A stretch of 64,000 nucleotides of DNA from Cercis canadensis (Eukaryota > Streptophyta > Magnoliopsida > Fabales > Fabaceae), in assembly GCA_003255065.1 (NCBI GenBank), contig QAOA01003368.1:1584639-1648638 (forward strand), written 5' to 3'. Shown piece after piece: positions 1-11,817 of the stretch. The translations under genes were made by a program, and so were the position numbers. Within the stretch, counting starts at the first letter, position 1; the number at the start of each line of letters is the position of its first letter. Under the pieces are notes generated by a model. The model was not told the origin of the DNA. It was given only the letters and a program-made list of their open reading frames with translations, and did no database searches.

Positions 1-2750
1 TGCAACTCGGACTCGGCTCGGGGTACACATATCTCCCCGCCCTTATTCTCATTCTCACTCCTCTGAATTCCTCTGCCTGCTATAACTTTGCTTATTCTTG
101 TTATTAGCTCACTCTTTCTCATCAAAACAAACCATAACCTTCGCTCACTCTTTCTAATCAAAACAACACATAACCTTCGCTCACTCAATTGCTCTGAATT
201 GTCTATTCTGTCTAGAAGTAATCAGGGCATGGTATAGAAGGGGAAAGATTGTAACTGATGCTCTTCACTGCTTCACTTTGGTGATGAAACTCAAAACTTC
301 AATTCTGTGGTATTTCACTTGGGCTACAAACAAAGCTAAACTTTCTTTGCATTCTTTAATCTCTGACCTTGAGAGATTGGTGTTGCAACTTGGAGTCAAT
401 AAGGTGGGACCTTGGTTTAAGAGTTTCATCGTCCTTTATGTTATTGTGTTGTTTGAGAGATTAGAAACTATCCCCTATAGCAACCAAGAGAGAGAGAGAG
501 AAATGAGAGAGAAGGGGAAGAAAGAGAGAGAAATGAGAGGAGGGGAAGAAAGAGAGAGAAAAATAAGAGAGACAGGGAAGAGAGAGAGAGAAATGATAGA
601 GAAGGGGAAGAGAGACTGCCACATAAGCTTGCCAACTCAGCATTTGACGAACACATCACTAGTTAACGGGCCACATGGCCTTTTCTGTGAAGTCCAATTA
701 ACGGGCACAAGCGGAGGACAAAAATGGCCAACGGAACAATCTTCCAAGGACTAAAGTGTCGGTGAAAATCTTTGGAGGATTAAATTGTCACCGAACCTAT
801 CTTTCGAGGACCAAACAGGGGTTTTACTCTTTACTAAATTACCTATCTTACTTTTACTGACTTAGGCGTTGGAGAGTCATTCTCAATCCATTGCCGAGCT
901 TGACTTCTTGCAGGTATTTCTAGCACAAACATTTCTGGCATCAACAACTACTACTACAATTGAGAGTCATTTACCTGCAACTACACCAACTACTACAATT
1001 TACAGTTAAAGATTAATCTTGTGAGGATTCGATTTTTTTTTCCAGTAGTTGTGAGGATTCAATTAATCTAACATAACCCACATTAGTCAAACGTTGATGT
1101 TCTATGATGCCTTAATTTAAACCCTCTTCCAACCTCTTTGTATTTTTAATTTATAGTAGCTAGATAATTGGCCTTCAACACATCAATGATGGCTGCTACT
1201 GAACCTCTCTTTTTACTTATCTTGCATCACAACCAGAGGATTTCCACAATTGACACCACATGCAGAACCAACCTCTATCTATATAGTCATGCAAAGAAGG
1301 ACTAAAAGGTATATTCATTAAAATGATATCACTTATATGTCATACATAAGATGTGGCCAAAGGATTTTGTTTAAGTAGTTTGCCAAAGATCCTATAAGTT
1401 CAAACTTCTACCTAATGTCATGTGGAAACAAAAAATAATGCTACTTGTATAACTTTATCAGAACAAAAGAAAATTTAGTAGCATAATATGGTTTCATTTT
1501 AAGTTTAGCAAAAAGAAATTAAATAAGGTTTCAAAATTCAAAAGGAACCATAATAATGCAAGGTAAAACTCTCCTTAATATTATTATTAGATAATTTTGA
1601 GTAATTTGTCCTCAGTTTCTCCCAACGTCTTAAACTTTATGAGCATGAAAAATTCAGTAGTATGTCCACATCAAATTTGCTTTACACTTGATCCTGCATC
1701 TTGCATATATAGACCTTTTAGTCTGAGTTGAGATCAATTTTTGTAACATCTCACATCATTGGTGCATCCAACATTAATTTAAAATTATATTAACCATCTC
1801 ATACAAATATAATTAAGATTATGACAAACCATAGAAATAATGATAAGACTTTGCCATTGACACAAAGTTTAGTTTTCTTCTTAAATGAGACAAAAGAAAA
1901 TAAATCAAGTTTAAAGAATTTCAAAATTTAGGTCCCCCAGTCAAGATCAATGAAGTTGTCTGACAAAGTTGAAATATATAATTGGTTTTTTTATTGACTC
2001 ATTTTTCTTTCCAATAATTCTTTTACTTTTTTATTTATCATTTTTTTTTTGTGTCAACAAAGCAGGGCAATACACTAAATAGTGTGAAAATAAAACCTTT
2101 GACATCAAATATTTTAATTTATACAACTAAGAAATGTGTCATTAACTCAATAAGTCATTGACGATATATTTCTTTTTATATATTTCTAAGTATATTAGTT
2201 AATTAAAAGTATAAGCGTAATTCTCTAAAAGAAAAGTAAATATGTGATTGGTTTTATGCATGGTCTCAAAATATGGCATTATTTCTTAAGTCTTTCTGCA
2301 TTTCTATTTATTTTTATTTTTTTCCTGAGAAAACCTTTTAAAAAATTCTTGAAAACAAATAAAAAAAGAAAACACAGAATATATTAGTGCCACAAATTCA
2401 TGTAACTGTCTATGTTACATGCACTTAAGATTATAATACCAGTTGATTACTAACTATAGCCACTTGGCCTTGTATAGATATGGTAGGTTCCAATCCAAGG
2501 TATTCACGAGGTGAAGCAAAGAATGAGCATAACCTCCACCACAAAAGACCATGTTTTCTTAATTCTAATGCAGCTAGTTTTGGCAAGAACACTGCACAAA
2601 AAAAGCAAAAAGAAAATTTATAATAATACAGTCACGAGCCACTACAAAACAAACCCCCCTCCATTCTCTCTTCTCAGTTCTGCCAACTCTTATTAGGCTT
2701 TGTTTCTGAACTGAAACTTTACACCTCTCACTATCCCTGCCTCTTTCTTC
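1..2750. other. Intergenic spacer, repeat-derived in part
   Basis: No gene is supported here. Bases 1-250 are C/T-rich with short duplicated phrases (two copies of a TCGCTCACTC-type string near 150-185). A purine-rich minisatellite lies at about 487-616. The stretch 620-850 has the look of a decayed dispersed repeat. From 870 to 2700 it is AT-rich and non-coding, leading into the promoter of the phospholipase gene. Confidence 0.6.
487..616. repeat. Purine-rich minisatellite, about four units of ~30 bp
   Basis: About four imperfect units, each made of a (GA)n run, then GAAATGAGAGA or a variant, then a GGGGAAG block. The units differ by small indels. An open reading frame runs through it on the plus strand and low-complexity frames on the minus strand, but these only reflect the stop-poor GA composition. 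Confidence 0.85.
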
Positions 2751-2757
2751 TATAAAT
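2751..2757 (+). promoter_or_regulatory. TATA box of the phospholipase A2 gene
   Basis: TATAAAT lies about 80 bp upstream of the ATG at 2833, in a pyrimidine-rich context usual for plant core promoters. The distance leaves room for a short 5' UTR. Called from motif and position only. Confidence 0.6.
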
Positions 2758-2832
2758 CAGAGCCTTTAAGCAAAACCAAGCTTCACAAACTTCAATTATA
2801 CTCTTTCACCATTTTCTTTGCTTTCCACCAAA

Positions 2833-4809
2833 ATGGTTCCAGTTCCAAGCCACTCACTGCACTTTGCTCTTCTCCTTCTTTCTTCCACACTTGCCCTCAA
2901 ATTCTTATCCATTCCCACCCATGCCCTCAATATAGGTGCTGAAACCACTGGAGTTGCTGTCTCTGTGGTTCGTTTCTTGCTTTATCTATCCAAAGCTCTA
3001 AACTTTCAAACACATTAAATTAGCATAACAAAATTTAACAGCGTTTTTCTAATTCTTTTCTTTTATTTTTATTCATCTGCAGAGTAAAGAGTGCAGCAGA
3101 ACATGTGAGTCAAGCTTCTGTTCAGGTAATTCTCTAATCTCTCTCATCACTTTTTCTTTTTTCCCTTTAGTTATACGTAGTTTTTCTTAGATGAAATGGA
3201 AAATTTGTGAATATTTCTGTAATTACAGTACCTCCACTTCTGAGATATGGCAAGTATTGTGGACTTCTATATAGTGGGTGCCCTGGGGAGAAACCCTGTG
3301 ATGGCCTTGATGCTTGTTGTATGAAGCATGATCAATGTGTACAAGACAAAAACAGTAAGTTCTATTACAATCTACCAGTCTACCATTTCTTAAACCATGT
3401 TTCTTTATGGCTTCTCAGATTTGAATAGTTCCAAGATATATCAGATTCTACTAGATCTGACATGGTAAAACTGAAACTTGGTCTTCAATGGGATTTGAGA
3501 ATCCCTTTGATTTTGGATTTCAATTTGGTTCTTCAGTTTCTCTATAAGAGAAACCTGAATCAGTAACTGTTTAAAATATTATATGTAAAATATAAAATTC
3601 TCTGGGCATACAGTAAAAGCACAAGGCTTTGATGATTGTGTTGGATAGGGCGAGATTTGAGGAAGATGCATTTAGAAGTCAAAGAAAAGTTGCATTAGTG
3701 GTGTCGGTTGTGTGTCCCAATCTTCCAAAGAAATGCAGCCAAAAATAGCTTTCTTAATTGACGTCTTCAATTTAAAGGAAAGGAAGATGGTAGTTGGTTG
3801 ATAGGAATTCTTTACTTAATTTCTTTTTGATTAGTGATCTATTGTGCATATATTTCAGGGGCACAAAAAAAAAATTAGAATAAAATATCTTTTTCATCAT
3901 TGAATTATTTTTTAAATGTCAATTAAGTTCTTAATTTATTTTTTATGTCACTTTAATCATCAAAATTTTTTTTTTTTGTTAAATCAGTCTTTCGTAAGCA
4001 TCAAAAGTGATCATTAAATGACTGATTTGATATGCGAAGTGATTATTTCTGAACTAAATGACACAAAAAAATAAATTAATAATTAAAGTAATATTTAAAG
4101 AATAATTTAGGGACAAAAAATATATTTAACTCTAAAAATTAAATTTCACCCTTCAATTTGGTGCACTTGCACAAATGTTGGTATCTAAATTAAGAAGATA
4201 GTAGTAATAACTTGTGAGTCTAACGATAAACCCGTTTAGACAGTAGAAAGTCCATTTAATGTCAAAGATTTTATTTCTACCATGCTCATGCAATTAAGAT
4301 GACAAAAAAATTTCTTAGAACTCAAAAGGTGAAGACCGGTGTGCAACTATTATTGTTGTTAAATTTTTAACATAATTGGTTTCGAAACATCGTACAATTT
4401 GGTTTCAGTATCCACTCACTTCCTTTTGGACCCTTCAAGCAGGAAATTTTTTTATCAGATAAGAGAGAATATTAGAGATAAAATTTATTATCCATCATTC
4501 GTTTAATATCTTAAGCTATTACTTTATGATATGGAAGTATATTGGTGGGTGTGGACAGTTGTGTGTGGCTATGCATTTATCTTGTGTGTTAGGCATATAT
4601 AATTTTTTTTTTTTAAATATTATATATATGCAGATGACTACTTAAGCCAAGAGTGCAGCCAAAAACTCATCAACTGCATGAATAGTTTCAAAAACTCAGG
4701 AGCACCAACATTCATGGGGAACCAATGCCAAGTTGATGAGGTTATTGAAGTTATCAGGATTGTCATGGAAGCTGCTCTACTTGCTGGAAGAGTTTTCCAC
4801 AGGCCTTAA
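2833..4809 (+). CDS. PLA2-ALPHA: Secretory phospholipase A2-alpha
   Basis: Predicted low-molecular-weight secreted phospholipase A2 that cleaves the sn-2 acyl chain of phospholipids, Ca2+-dependent, in the secretory pathway or apoplast. Four exons: 2833-2967 (or -2964, two usable donors), 3083-3125, 3229-3354 and 4634-4809. Joined they give about 159 residues, normal for the family. Residues 1 to about 35 are a hydrophobic signal peptide. Next come the Ca2+-binding loop YGKYCGLLYSGCPG and the active-site helix DACCMKHDQC with the catalytic His-Asp pair. The mature part has 12 cysteines, the family's six-disulfide pattern. The start is the ATG at 2833; no ATG lies upstream in frame. Intron 3 is about 1.3 kb and carries a foldback repeat. 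The tail ends in HRP rather than a KDEL-type signal. The alpha-class assignment is firm; orthology is inferred. Confidence 0.93.
3876..4134. repeat. Foldback (MITE-like) element in intron 3 of the PLA2 gene
   Basis: The two ends are inverted copies: TAGAATAAAATATCTTTTTC at the left corresponds to the reverse complement of the right end, TAGAGTTAAATATATTTTTT. Similarity continues inward for about 80 bp with mismatches. No coding capacity and no clear target duplication. Confidence 0.6.
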
Positions 4810-5894
4810 GAAGATAAACATTTTCCTGCATCTCACAAAACAAGAGAGGGCTTCACATTTTTCTCTCTCGTTTCTAGTTAGTTATTCACTGACCATAGTA
4901 ATTAAATTCCAATGCTCTATTTATTTATTCATTTCGTTTCATAATATTTTTCTTTATGATCCTCCTACAAAGCAGGCACATGCTATTATGCTATTTTTCT
5001 TTAAATTCCAAGTTTTTATAGCTTGCAAGAAATTAGAAACTCAAACCTCTGTGCTATTATATATATATATAATCTTCTAATATAATCGGGTGTTAAGTGA
5101 ATTAAATGTGTATTATCATTTTTCTGTTGTTTAGATCTTGAACGGGAATTGTATTTTACTTGTAGATCTTGAAAAGTCGAGGATTAAATGTAAAAAATGT
5201 CTTAGGCCAAATAAGTGAGAATATTTAATCCATAATCTCTAATAGTAAACTGTAAAAATATTTATAAAATTCGATTGTCCATGTACAATGCTGTCCCCAC
5301 GTATATACATTGGGTTTTCATAGCAAAGACAAATAGATTGGGTTTCTGGCCAATCTTCCTGCACGTATATTAAGGTTTAACTGAATAGTCATGCACATCA
5401 ATACCAAAACTGAAGAAATAATATAACGCATAAGCTTTGATTCTAAGGGTGCTTCCTGCTATGATACACCAATGGCATATGAAAATGCTTGGACCAGATT
5501 GCATTTTCCTTCTTTCAGAGCATAGGATCAACACTAAACCACAAGTGAATCTCATTCATATGCCATCTTAATATCAACAATGGATTAACAATCTGCAATA
5601 GTTACAAAAATTCTATTGAAAGTCACATTTGCCTGTAAGAGAGACAGCCGCCACAGCAAGACTACAATTTTAAGCAGATAGCCAACTTGCAAAAACCATA
5701 AGAATTCCTGAAAATATGAAAACAGCAGGAACCTTAGGAAGGAAAAAATTAATCACAGGGACGTGAAGATGTTTTTTTAGAGAGAGCAATGGAAAGAGAG
5801 AGATGATAACATCCAACTTGGTGAAACAACTTAATTTTGTGCTTCCCATGCTCACAAAAACAGTTTATGTCGCCTGCCAGCTTCATCACTTCTT
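4810..5894. other. Spacer between convergent genes (3' UTRs)
   Basis: Non-coding region between the stop of the PLA2 gene (plus) and the stop of the OSB gene (minus). It must contain both 3' UTRs and polyadenylation regions. A short AT dinucleotide run lies near 5058-5070. No independent gene is supported. Confidence 0.6.
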
Positions 5895-8800
5895 TTAGGT
5901 TTTAAGGGGTGGCAACTTTGATAATGCCCAACTTGGTATACGATTGAGCCACAGCACTTCACCAGTTTCTTTGTGCTTGAAGTCAGGAGCTCTTTGATTC
6001 CTCTGTTAATCAAAATGAACAATGAACCCAAGAAATAAATTCCAAAAAACGAGAAATGAACTAGTGGCAATAGGATCCAGAGGGCAAATCAGAAAGTAGG
6101 GTTACCTTATTCGATCTGTTATCCCACCACTTATCTGGATTTTCCACCAATTCCCTCCACGACTGATCACCTAAACCAAGTTTAAGCACAAACTTAGAAA
6201 CAAAATATGATGATAACCATAGAGTAATAGGGGATAAGGTATTGGAGTTCAGAGTCAAAAGATAACGAGGAAGGAAATCTATATCATTTTATAAGAAAAT
6301 CAATATATACCAAAAATCCTTAAAATTTCTTTGCTAAACATAAAAGAGGAGCATCTTAAGGCTAGAAAAATCCAAAATATCAATTCCTTTTAAATTAAAT
6401 ATATTCTCACTCAGTATGAGAATCTCTTTGAACCAACTCTACCATGAGTTATAACTATATTTATGATGCATAGGATGGTCTCTGTATTTTCTATTTTTGG
6501 CCGTTAGTTTCTGTAGCTAAGCAAGGAATTTATTTTGTACAGACCTTTATGCTCCTTTGCTTGTGTGGACTTAGCAACCTGAACATCAAATTCCAGTCCT
6601 TCAAGTTTTGACAAAACCCACTTTGGAGCCTTGTTAAGCCAAAGTGAAACACTGCCATCCTTTCGCTTAAAGTCAGGGTACCTTGGATTCACCTACAAGT
6701 AGACAAAAGCATTAGAACTCTCTGCATATTAAATTATTCAGATAGAAATATATCCCAAGGAAAAAGTCATCAATCATCACCAATTGATTGAGCTTGCTGT
6801 CACGGTAATCCCGCCACTCCTTAGGATCATCAAGAAGGTCTCTCCAAGAATCCAACAAAGAGCCTGAGACTTCTGTTGCACTAGCTGCAAAATAAATCAG
6901 ACTGGAAACATTTTTAAATGTTCACTTGACCTGCATGTCAATTACTATAAACTAGAAGAAAAAAATCTGATCTGAAGCATGCATTATTACCTTTTGAGCA
7001 CTTCAATTCAATTTTTTGATCAAATGTCATAGACTTTAGTTTCTCTTGGAGCCATTTGGGTGTCGAATTATCAATAAAAAGCAACTCACCGTTCTTCTTT
7101 TGTTCAAAAGCTGCAGAGTTTGGATCCTACAGAAAATTGCAACAAATTTCAGAAAACAAACATTTCCAAAAAAAATCATTATTGCCAAATAGCGGAGGCC
7201 AGAGGAACAAAAATGAAGGGTTTGTAACCTCTGGTGAACGGACATCCCACCACTCATCAGGGTTAGAAAGGAGATCCTTCCATGACTGGTCTATGTCATG
7301 CTTCCCGCTTGCTAACAAATAACATAATAACAAAACCTATCAGTTCCAAAGTTGTTATTGCCAAAGCAGATCACTATACGGTCTACACAAATTTTCGCTT
7401 TCATAGTAATGCAAAGAATCCAATTATCATTGACAGACCCAAAGATAATTACGCTACAAAGAGTATAAGATAAGGGAATCTTCCAGGAACCAAGTTTTCG
7501 TAATACTCTACTTAAACTTAAGGCAAGCTGTATAGGGATATACTTGTTGCAAGAATTTACACTTTGAAATAGAAAGGAATGCCGACCATAGGCAAAGTTA
7601 GACATCCATAAGCTAAAATTGTTGAAATTTAATACCAGAAAAAACCTTTTGTCAAATTCAACAAGGATACATAAAGTTTGATCCCTCAACATAGTAAGCA
7701 TCATTAACTATCACTTACATTTGCTATCCCATTCCATCACTATCCCTATTCTTGCTAAATACTTATTCTGTAATTCATAATCATATTTACTAAAGCATAC
7801 ACTTTATGATTCTAATTAGTACTACCGCCAGATTGAATATCATATGGTTTCAAATGTCAGGCAATAGATCAGCCCCTTGACCATCTCTTTTTCCTTCTTA
7901 CAATTCTAAATAGCATCCCTTCTCTTACCCTATGCCTTGCATAATTTCCACATACGCTAGCTAAAAAGCCTTCAGAAAACAACCCTAGATTTCAATCCCT
8001 CTTGCTGCTAGAGTACTTTCTGTGCCCTATTCCTTCTACATTCACATTGAACCAAAACAATACAATATTGGTGCCCACCACACTTATGACTATAACCTTT
8101 CAAAACTTCTGATCACACCAGACCACCACCACCAGAATCAAGACCAACATTAGACCACCTTGAGCTATCGTCATGACTAATATCACAAAAATGCATGACT
8201 CCTCCCACTAATACATCTTCTTTGAAAACTATCTTCAAAAATGCTACTCCTACTTTGATTCAATAAAATTAAACAACCCTTCACACATTTTAAAAATGTC
8301 AACTTGGGGAAAAAAAAAATAGAACATAAACATTCAAATTCAGAAAAAACAACATGGAGCTAAAATCACAAGCAAGAATTTACCAGACGAACTTGAGATT
8401 TCTTCTTTCTTTGAAACAGAAGATCTATTATATTCACGATATCCTTGGACAAAGTTGAGATCTCGCACCAGAATCTAATATTTTTAAACCAAGGATGTGA
8501 ATGTTAGATACTCAGCCTAATAGATTTTCACACGGATAATAAATAACAAAGCACCAATACATGAGAAAGAAACATATGAGGAATACACAACTAGGTTGCC
8601 ATAACTTGCGATTAATTTGAAATATGAGAAACAAAAGTAAGCTCCAAAAATTCTTCAGTAATATCAATTTCCATTGCCTTAAAACTTAAAGTCACTCAAA
8701 TCCATACCAAAGCCACCTTGAATCTATGAAGCATGTCAGGAATAATGAAAGTTACTCAAGATGTCAGGCCAGATAAAACTTCTTTGAACAGGCAGTAGCC

Positions 8801-10115
8801 GTTATTAGCTTAAGACTAATGGTAAGTAAAACTTTGCCCACATTAAATTACCTCTCCCTCCATCAAACGCATCATGAAATAATTTTGCAGGACTCCAAAA
8901 TTTCTTCCTTCTTGGATTAACGTAATGGATTAAGAGACATCAATATCTTTGAAGCAACAATTAATAATGTCAGCAACATATAATGCATGTGGACCTGAGG
9001 ACTCCAACCAAAACATACCTGTACATTGCTTTGACCCAGTTTTTCATCTAAATAAGGTGGATCTGCACTAAGTTGTCCAGCGATATGAATGCAATCATTT
9101 TCTTTCAGATGGCAAGCAGCAATATGAGCTAAATCACCCTCAAATATTGCTGGAATGCTTATATAACAAGAAATTAAATTAAAGGTTCTCATTAGTAGAT
9201 TAAACCAAATAACATCCAATAATTACCTGACTATACTATACAGAAGTCAATTCTAAAAATCAATTAAACCATTTTCAGAGAAAAGGAAATCATGTTAAGC
9301 AGTAAAAAAGACAACAGTTTTCATTACTCAGTCTTATTCGCTCACCACAAGATATAAAATCTCTTTATCTCTATCCGAATACAAGGAAACGAAACCCAAG
9401 CCTATCCTTTGACAAATTGTCTAATCTCCATCAAAAGACAATCATATTAAGATGTTATCCCTCCATCAATCTTTCTCCTTAACTCCCACTTGCCACAAGA
9501 TTTCTTCTTTATATATATATCAATCAGGTCTACCTATCAACAGATATGCTTGACTTTTGAATTAATAGCTGCAAACGACTACCCAGGTACATTTAATCTT
9601 TAAAAAAATGGGGCTTGATATCATGACCACTAGTGCTTTAATCAACGAAGTTACTCTGTGATAGTACTTAGCAGCATAGAAAATAAAGCTGGTCCTTAGA
9701 TTTCATCAAGTATTCTGATGGGGTTCATGTATAATTTTAAAGTAAACAGCGCGTCATAGCATAAACGGGCATACCAAAGCTCGGGTGAAGTAGGAGACTT
9801 TTCCCGCTTGATAACGGTGGCAGCCCAACTGTTGCCATCGGGAGAAGTTTGAAACTGAAGAGGCATATGGACGTGACCAACGATGTTGATGGAATTGGCA
9901 ACCTTGGGCTGAAATGGAATCTCGGTCGGCCTTGGCCTTTCAGAATCAGCAGCATCCTTGGGTGATTTGGGTGCGGGCGACGAGGACTTCTGGAAGGATT
10001 TGGATCTCCTTCTAGTTTCGGTGGTGGAGTAAGATTGAAGAATGAAGGTTGTGGGATGTAAAACAAGCTGTTCCTTGGAAGCAACAAGTGCTAATGCTCG
10101 GCGTAGAGAATGCAT
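5895..10115 (-). CDS. OSB: Organellar single-stranded DNA-binding protein (OSB family) with three PDF motifs
   Basis: Plant-specific ssDNA-binding protein of mitochondria or plastids. OSB proteins suppress illegitimate recombination in organelle DNA. Nine exons on the minus strand: 10115-9775, 9157-9019, 8474-8384, 7311-7229, 7126-6991, 6884-6781, 6692-6545, 6170-6106 and 6002-5895. All phases agree and give 404 residues. Residues 1 to about 60 are Ser/Arg-rich, like an organelle transit peptide. A divergent SSB/OB-fold follows (VANSINIVGHVHMPLQF ... FEGDLAHIAACHLKENDCIHIAGQL). Then come three PDF units, each SW(K/R)(D/E)L(L/V)..P.(E/K)W.D.R followed by (P)DFK....LWL...P.W. The start is the first ATG in frame; an upstream GTG was not used. 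At the exon 1/2 junction the model gives Cys where I expect Trp. Which of OSB1-4 it matches is not settled. Confidence 0.9.
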
Positions 10116-10937
10116 TTCGAGAAGTCCCCACAGCCTACTCGGGTTTCCTTTTACAATTGCAATGGAAGGTTGAAGAAGAAAAGCTTGGGAAAATGTAAAC
10201 AATGTCACTCACAATCACACCTCTGCTGTGCTAAACCCTCCTCCCTCTAAACCCTTCCTATCCTGGATTTAATGTTTGCCAGTGCCACTCACTCACAAGA
10301 CGAGAGAGGGTCCCAACTCCGGGCAATTGGAAAAGGCCCAAGGGGGGAGCGGCAGCGTCCAAACGATGTCGTAACTCCAAATACATATGAAAAAGAGGGG
10401 AAAAAAAAAAGAATTACTGTTCCTGTTATTTATGTTTAGAATTTGTTAATTTGGTTTATTGCCGCTATTTGCTATTTATTAAATATCACAAGTGATAGAA
10501 TAAACAAGTAAAATAATTTATGTCGTTCTTTTTATTTAATAAATATGTGAAGTCTAATGAAATAAATAGTCTGATTAGTTAATATTTTTTTTAGGTTATA
10601 TAAGAGCACAATAAAAAAATGAAGAGGTGAGTACATAATCAAAATAAAACGCTTTACATCAAACACTTTAATTTATATAATTAGAAGAAGAGAGCTGATA
10701 TTTTTATTTTTATTTTATTAATGATACATTTTATTTAATGTTTACATATAATATAAATTAAATTATATTTATTAAATATAATTTTTTTAAAATTAATTAA
10801 TCATAATATTCTCTTTTTAATTTTTATTAATTATAGCTCTATTTTTTTTACTTTTATTTTGACTTATAAATTATAATAATATTGTTGTGATTAAATTTTT
10901 CCTAAAAAGTATGTTTTTAAATTTTTTCTTTTGGTTT
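10116..10937. other. OSB promoter region and AT-rich spacer
   Basis: The first 250 bp (to about 10380) are of normal composition and should hold the minus-strand OSB 5' UTR and promoter. From about 10400 the sequence is AT-rich with poly-A/T runs and no gene signal up to the border of the Pack-MULE. Confidence 0.55.
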
Positions 10938-11817
10938 TGGGACATTTTGACTTAGTTATTAGAAGTTTTTTAAATAATTGTTGTACATTAAAATATATTT
11001 ACGAGAATAATATAATTTTTTAAAATTTAAAAATAAAAATAATTTGATTTGAACAGTTCGAACACGCCATTATCACGCCACGTGTCCCTATAAAACACGC
11101 CGTGGGCCACGCCACACGTCCACACTTGTCAGGCATACGGGGCTCAGGGAGTTGAAAAGCTGCCATTTGCTGATGCGGAGGAGTGCAAGAAAAGGGGTTC
11201 CATTGACATGCCCTTACTGTATTCTTAACAAAGAAGAGCATATGGCTCAAAGCAGCATAGCTTGAAAAGAGTCATGGAACCAGTGAATCCCTTGATGCTT
11301 TACTTCGTAAAGTAGTTACCTATAGACCACAAGCTGAAGTTCTTTGGCTTATGGGTGCCAAGGAGAAGTGGCTTGCTGGGGATGTGCCTGCAGCTTGTGC
11401 AATCCTTCAGGAAGCTTATGCTGCCATTCCCAATTCGGAGGAAATATTGCTAGCAGCTTTCAAACTCGAATTTGAAAACCATGAACCTGAGAGAGCTAGA
11501 ATGTTGTTGGCTAAGGCTCGAGAAAGAGGAGGTACAGAAAGAGTATGGATGAAATCTGCAATTGTTTGGAGGGAACTTGGGAACGTTGATGAGGACAGGA
11601 GGTTTCAGCAGGTTGACTGACACACGGCAAGGGGATTGGGACGCGCGGCGTGGCCCGGGGCGTCTTCTGTAGAACACGCCGCCTGGTCCATAACATGTTC
11701 GATAAATCTTATGCTGTCTAAATCAGCTTTTTTTTTGGTTTTTAAATTTTAAAAAATTACATTATTAATTATGTAAAAAACTTTTAAAACTACAATAATT
11801 AAATCAAAGTGCCTTAA
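10938..11817. mobile_element. Pack-MULE (Mutator-like non-autonomous element carrying a gene fragment)
   Basis: An 880-bp element. The left end, TGGGACATTTTGACTTA, pairs with the reverse complement of the right end, TAAGGCACTTTGATTTA. The inverted similarity continues inward for about 100 bp (for example AATTTTTTAAAATTTAAAAA in both arms). The flanks are TTTTGGTTT (10929-10937) and TTTTGGCTT (11818-11826), a 9-bp target duplication with one mismatch. Inside the AT-rich arms are GC-rich blocks (11060-11120 and 11620-11695) rich in CACGCC/GGCGTG. Between them lies an exon-like piece of an STA1/PRP6 gene. Long TIRs, a 9-bp duplication and captured host coding sequence define a Pack-MULE; no transposase is present. 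Confidence 0.8.
11169..11610 (+). pseudogene. STA1: Captured fragment of a PRP6/STA1 pre-mRNA splicing factor
   Basis: The translation matches the HAT-repeat region of the U5 snRNP-associated factor PRP6/STA1. It begins ADAEECKKRGSI, shifts frame, and resumes HALTVFLTKKSIWLKAA; an in-frame TAG follows where family members have Gln. It then reads [17 protein letters not shown] ... [18 protein letters not shown] ... [15 protein letters not shown] ... [15 protein letters not shown] and ends abruptly in element-derived sequence. About 150 of roughly 1,000 codons are present, with no intron. The frameshift (about 20 nt missing relative to the family) and the stop make it non-functional as a protein. 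The fragment is oriented + within the Pack-MULE. Any regulatory effect on the parental gene is speculation. Confidence 0.85.

Noticed and set aside
278-754. 158-codon open frame with (RE)n-rich middle
   Set aside because: The open frame is kept by a GA-rich minisatellite; the parts on either side match no family and there is no gene structure around it.
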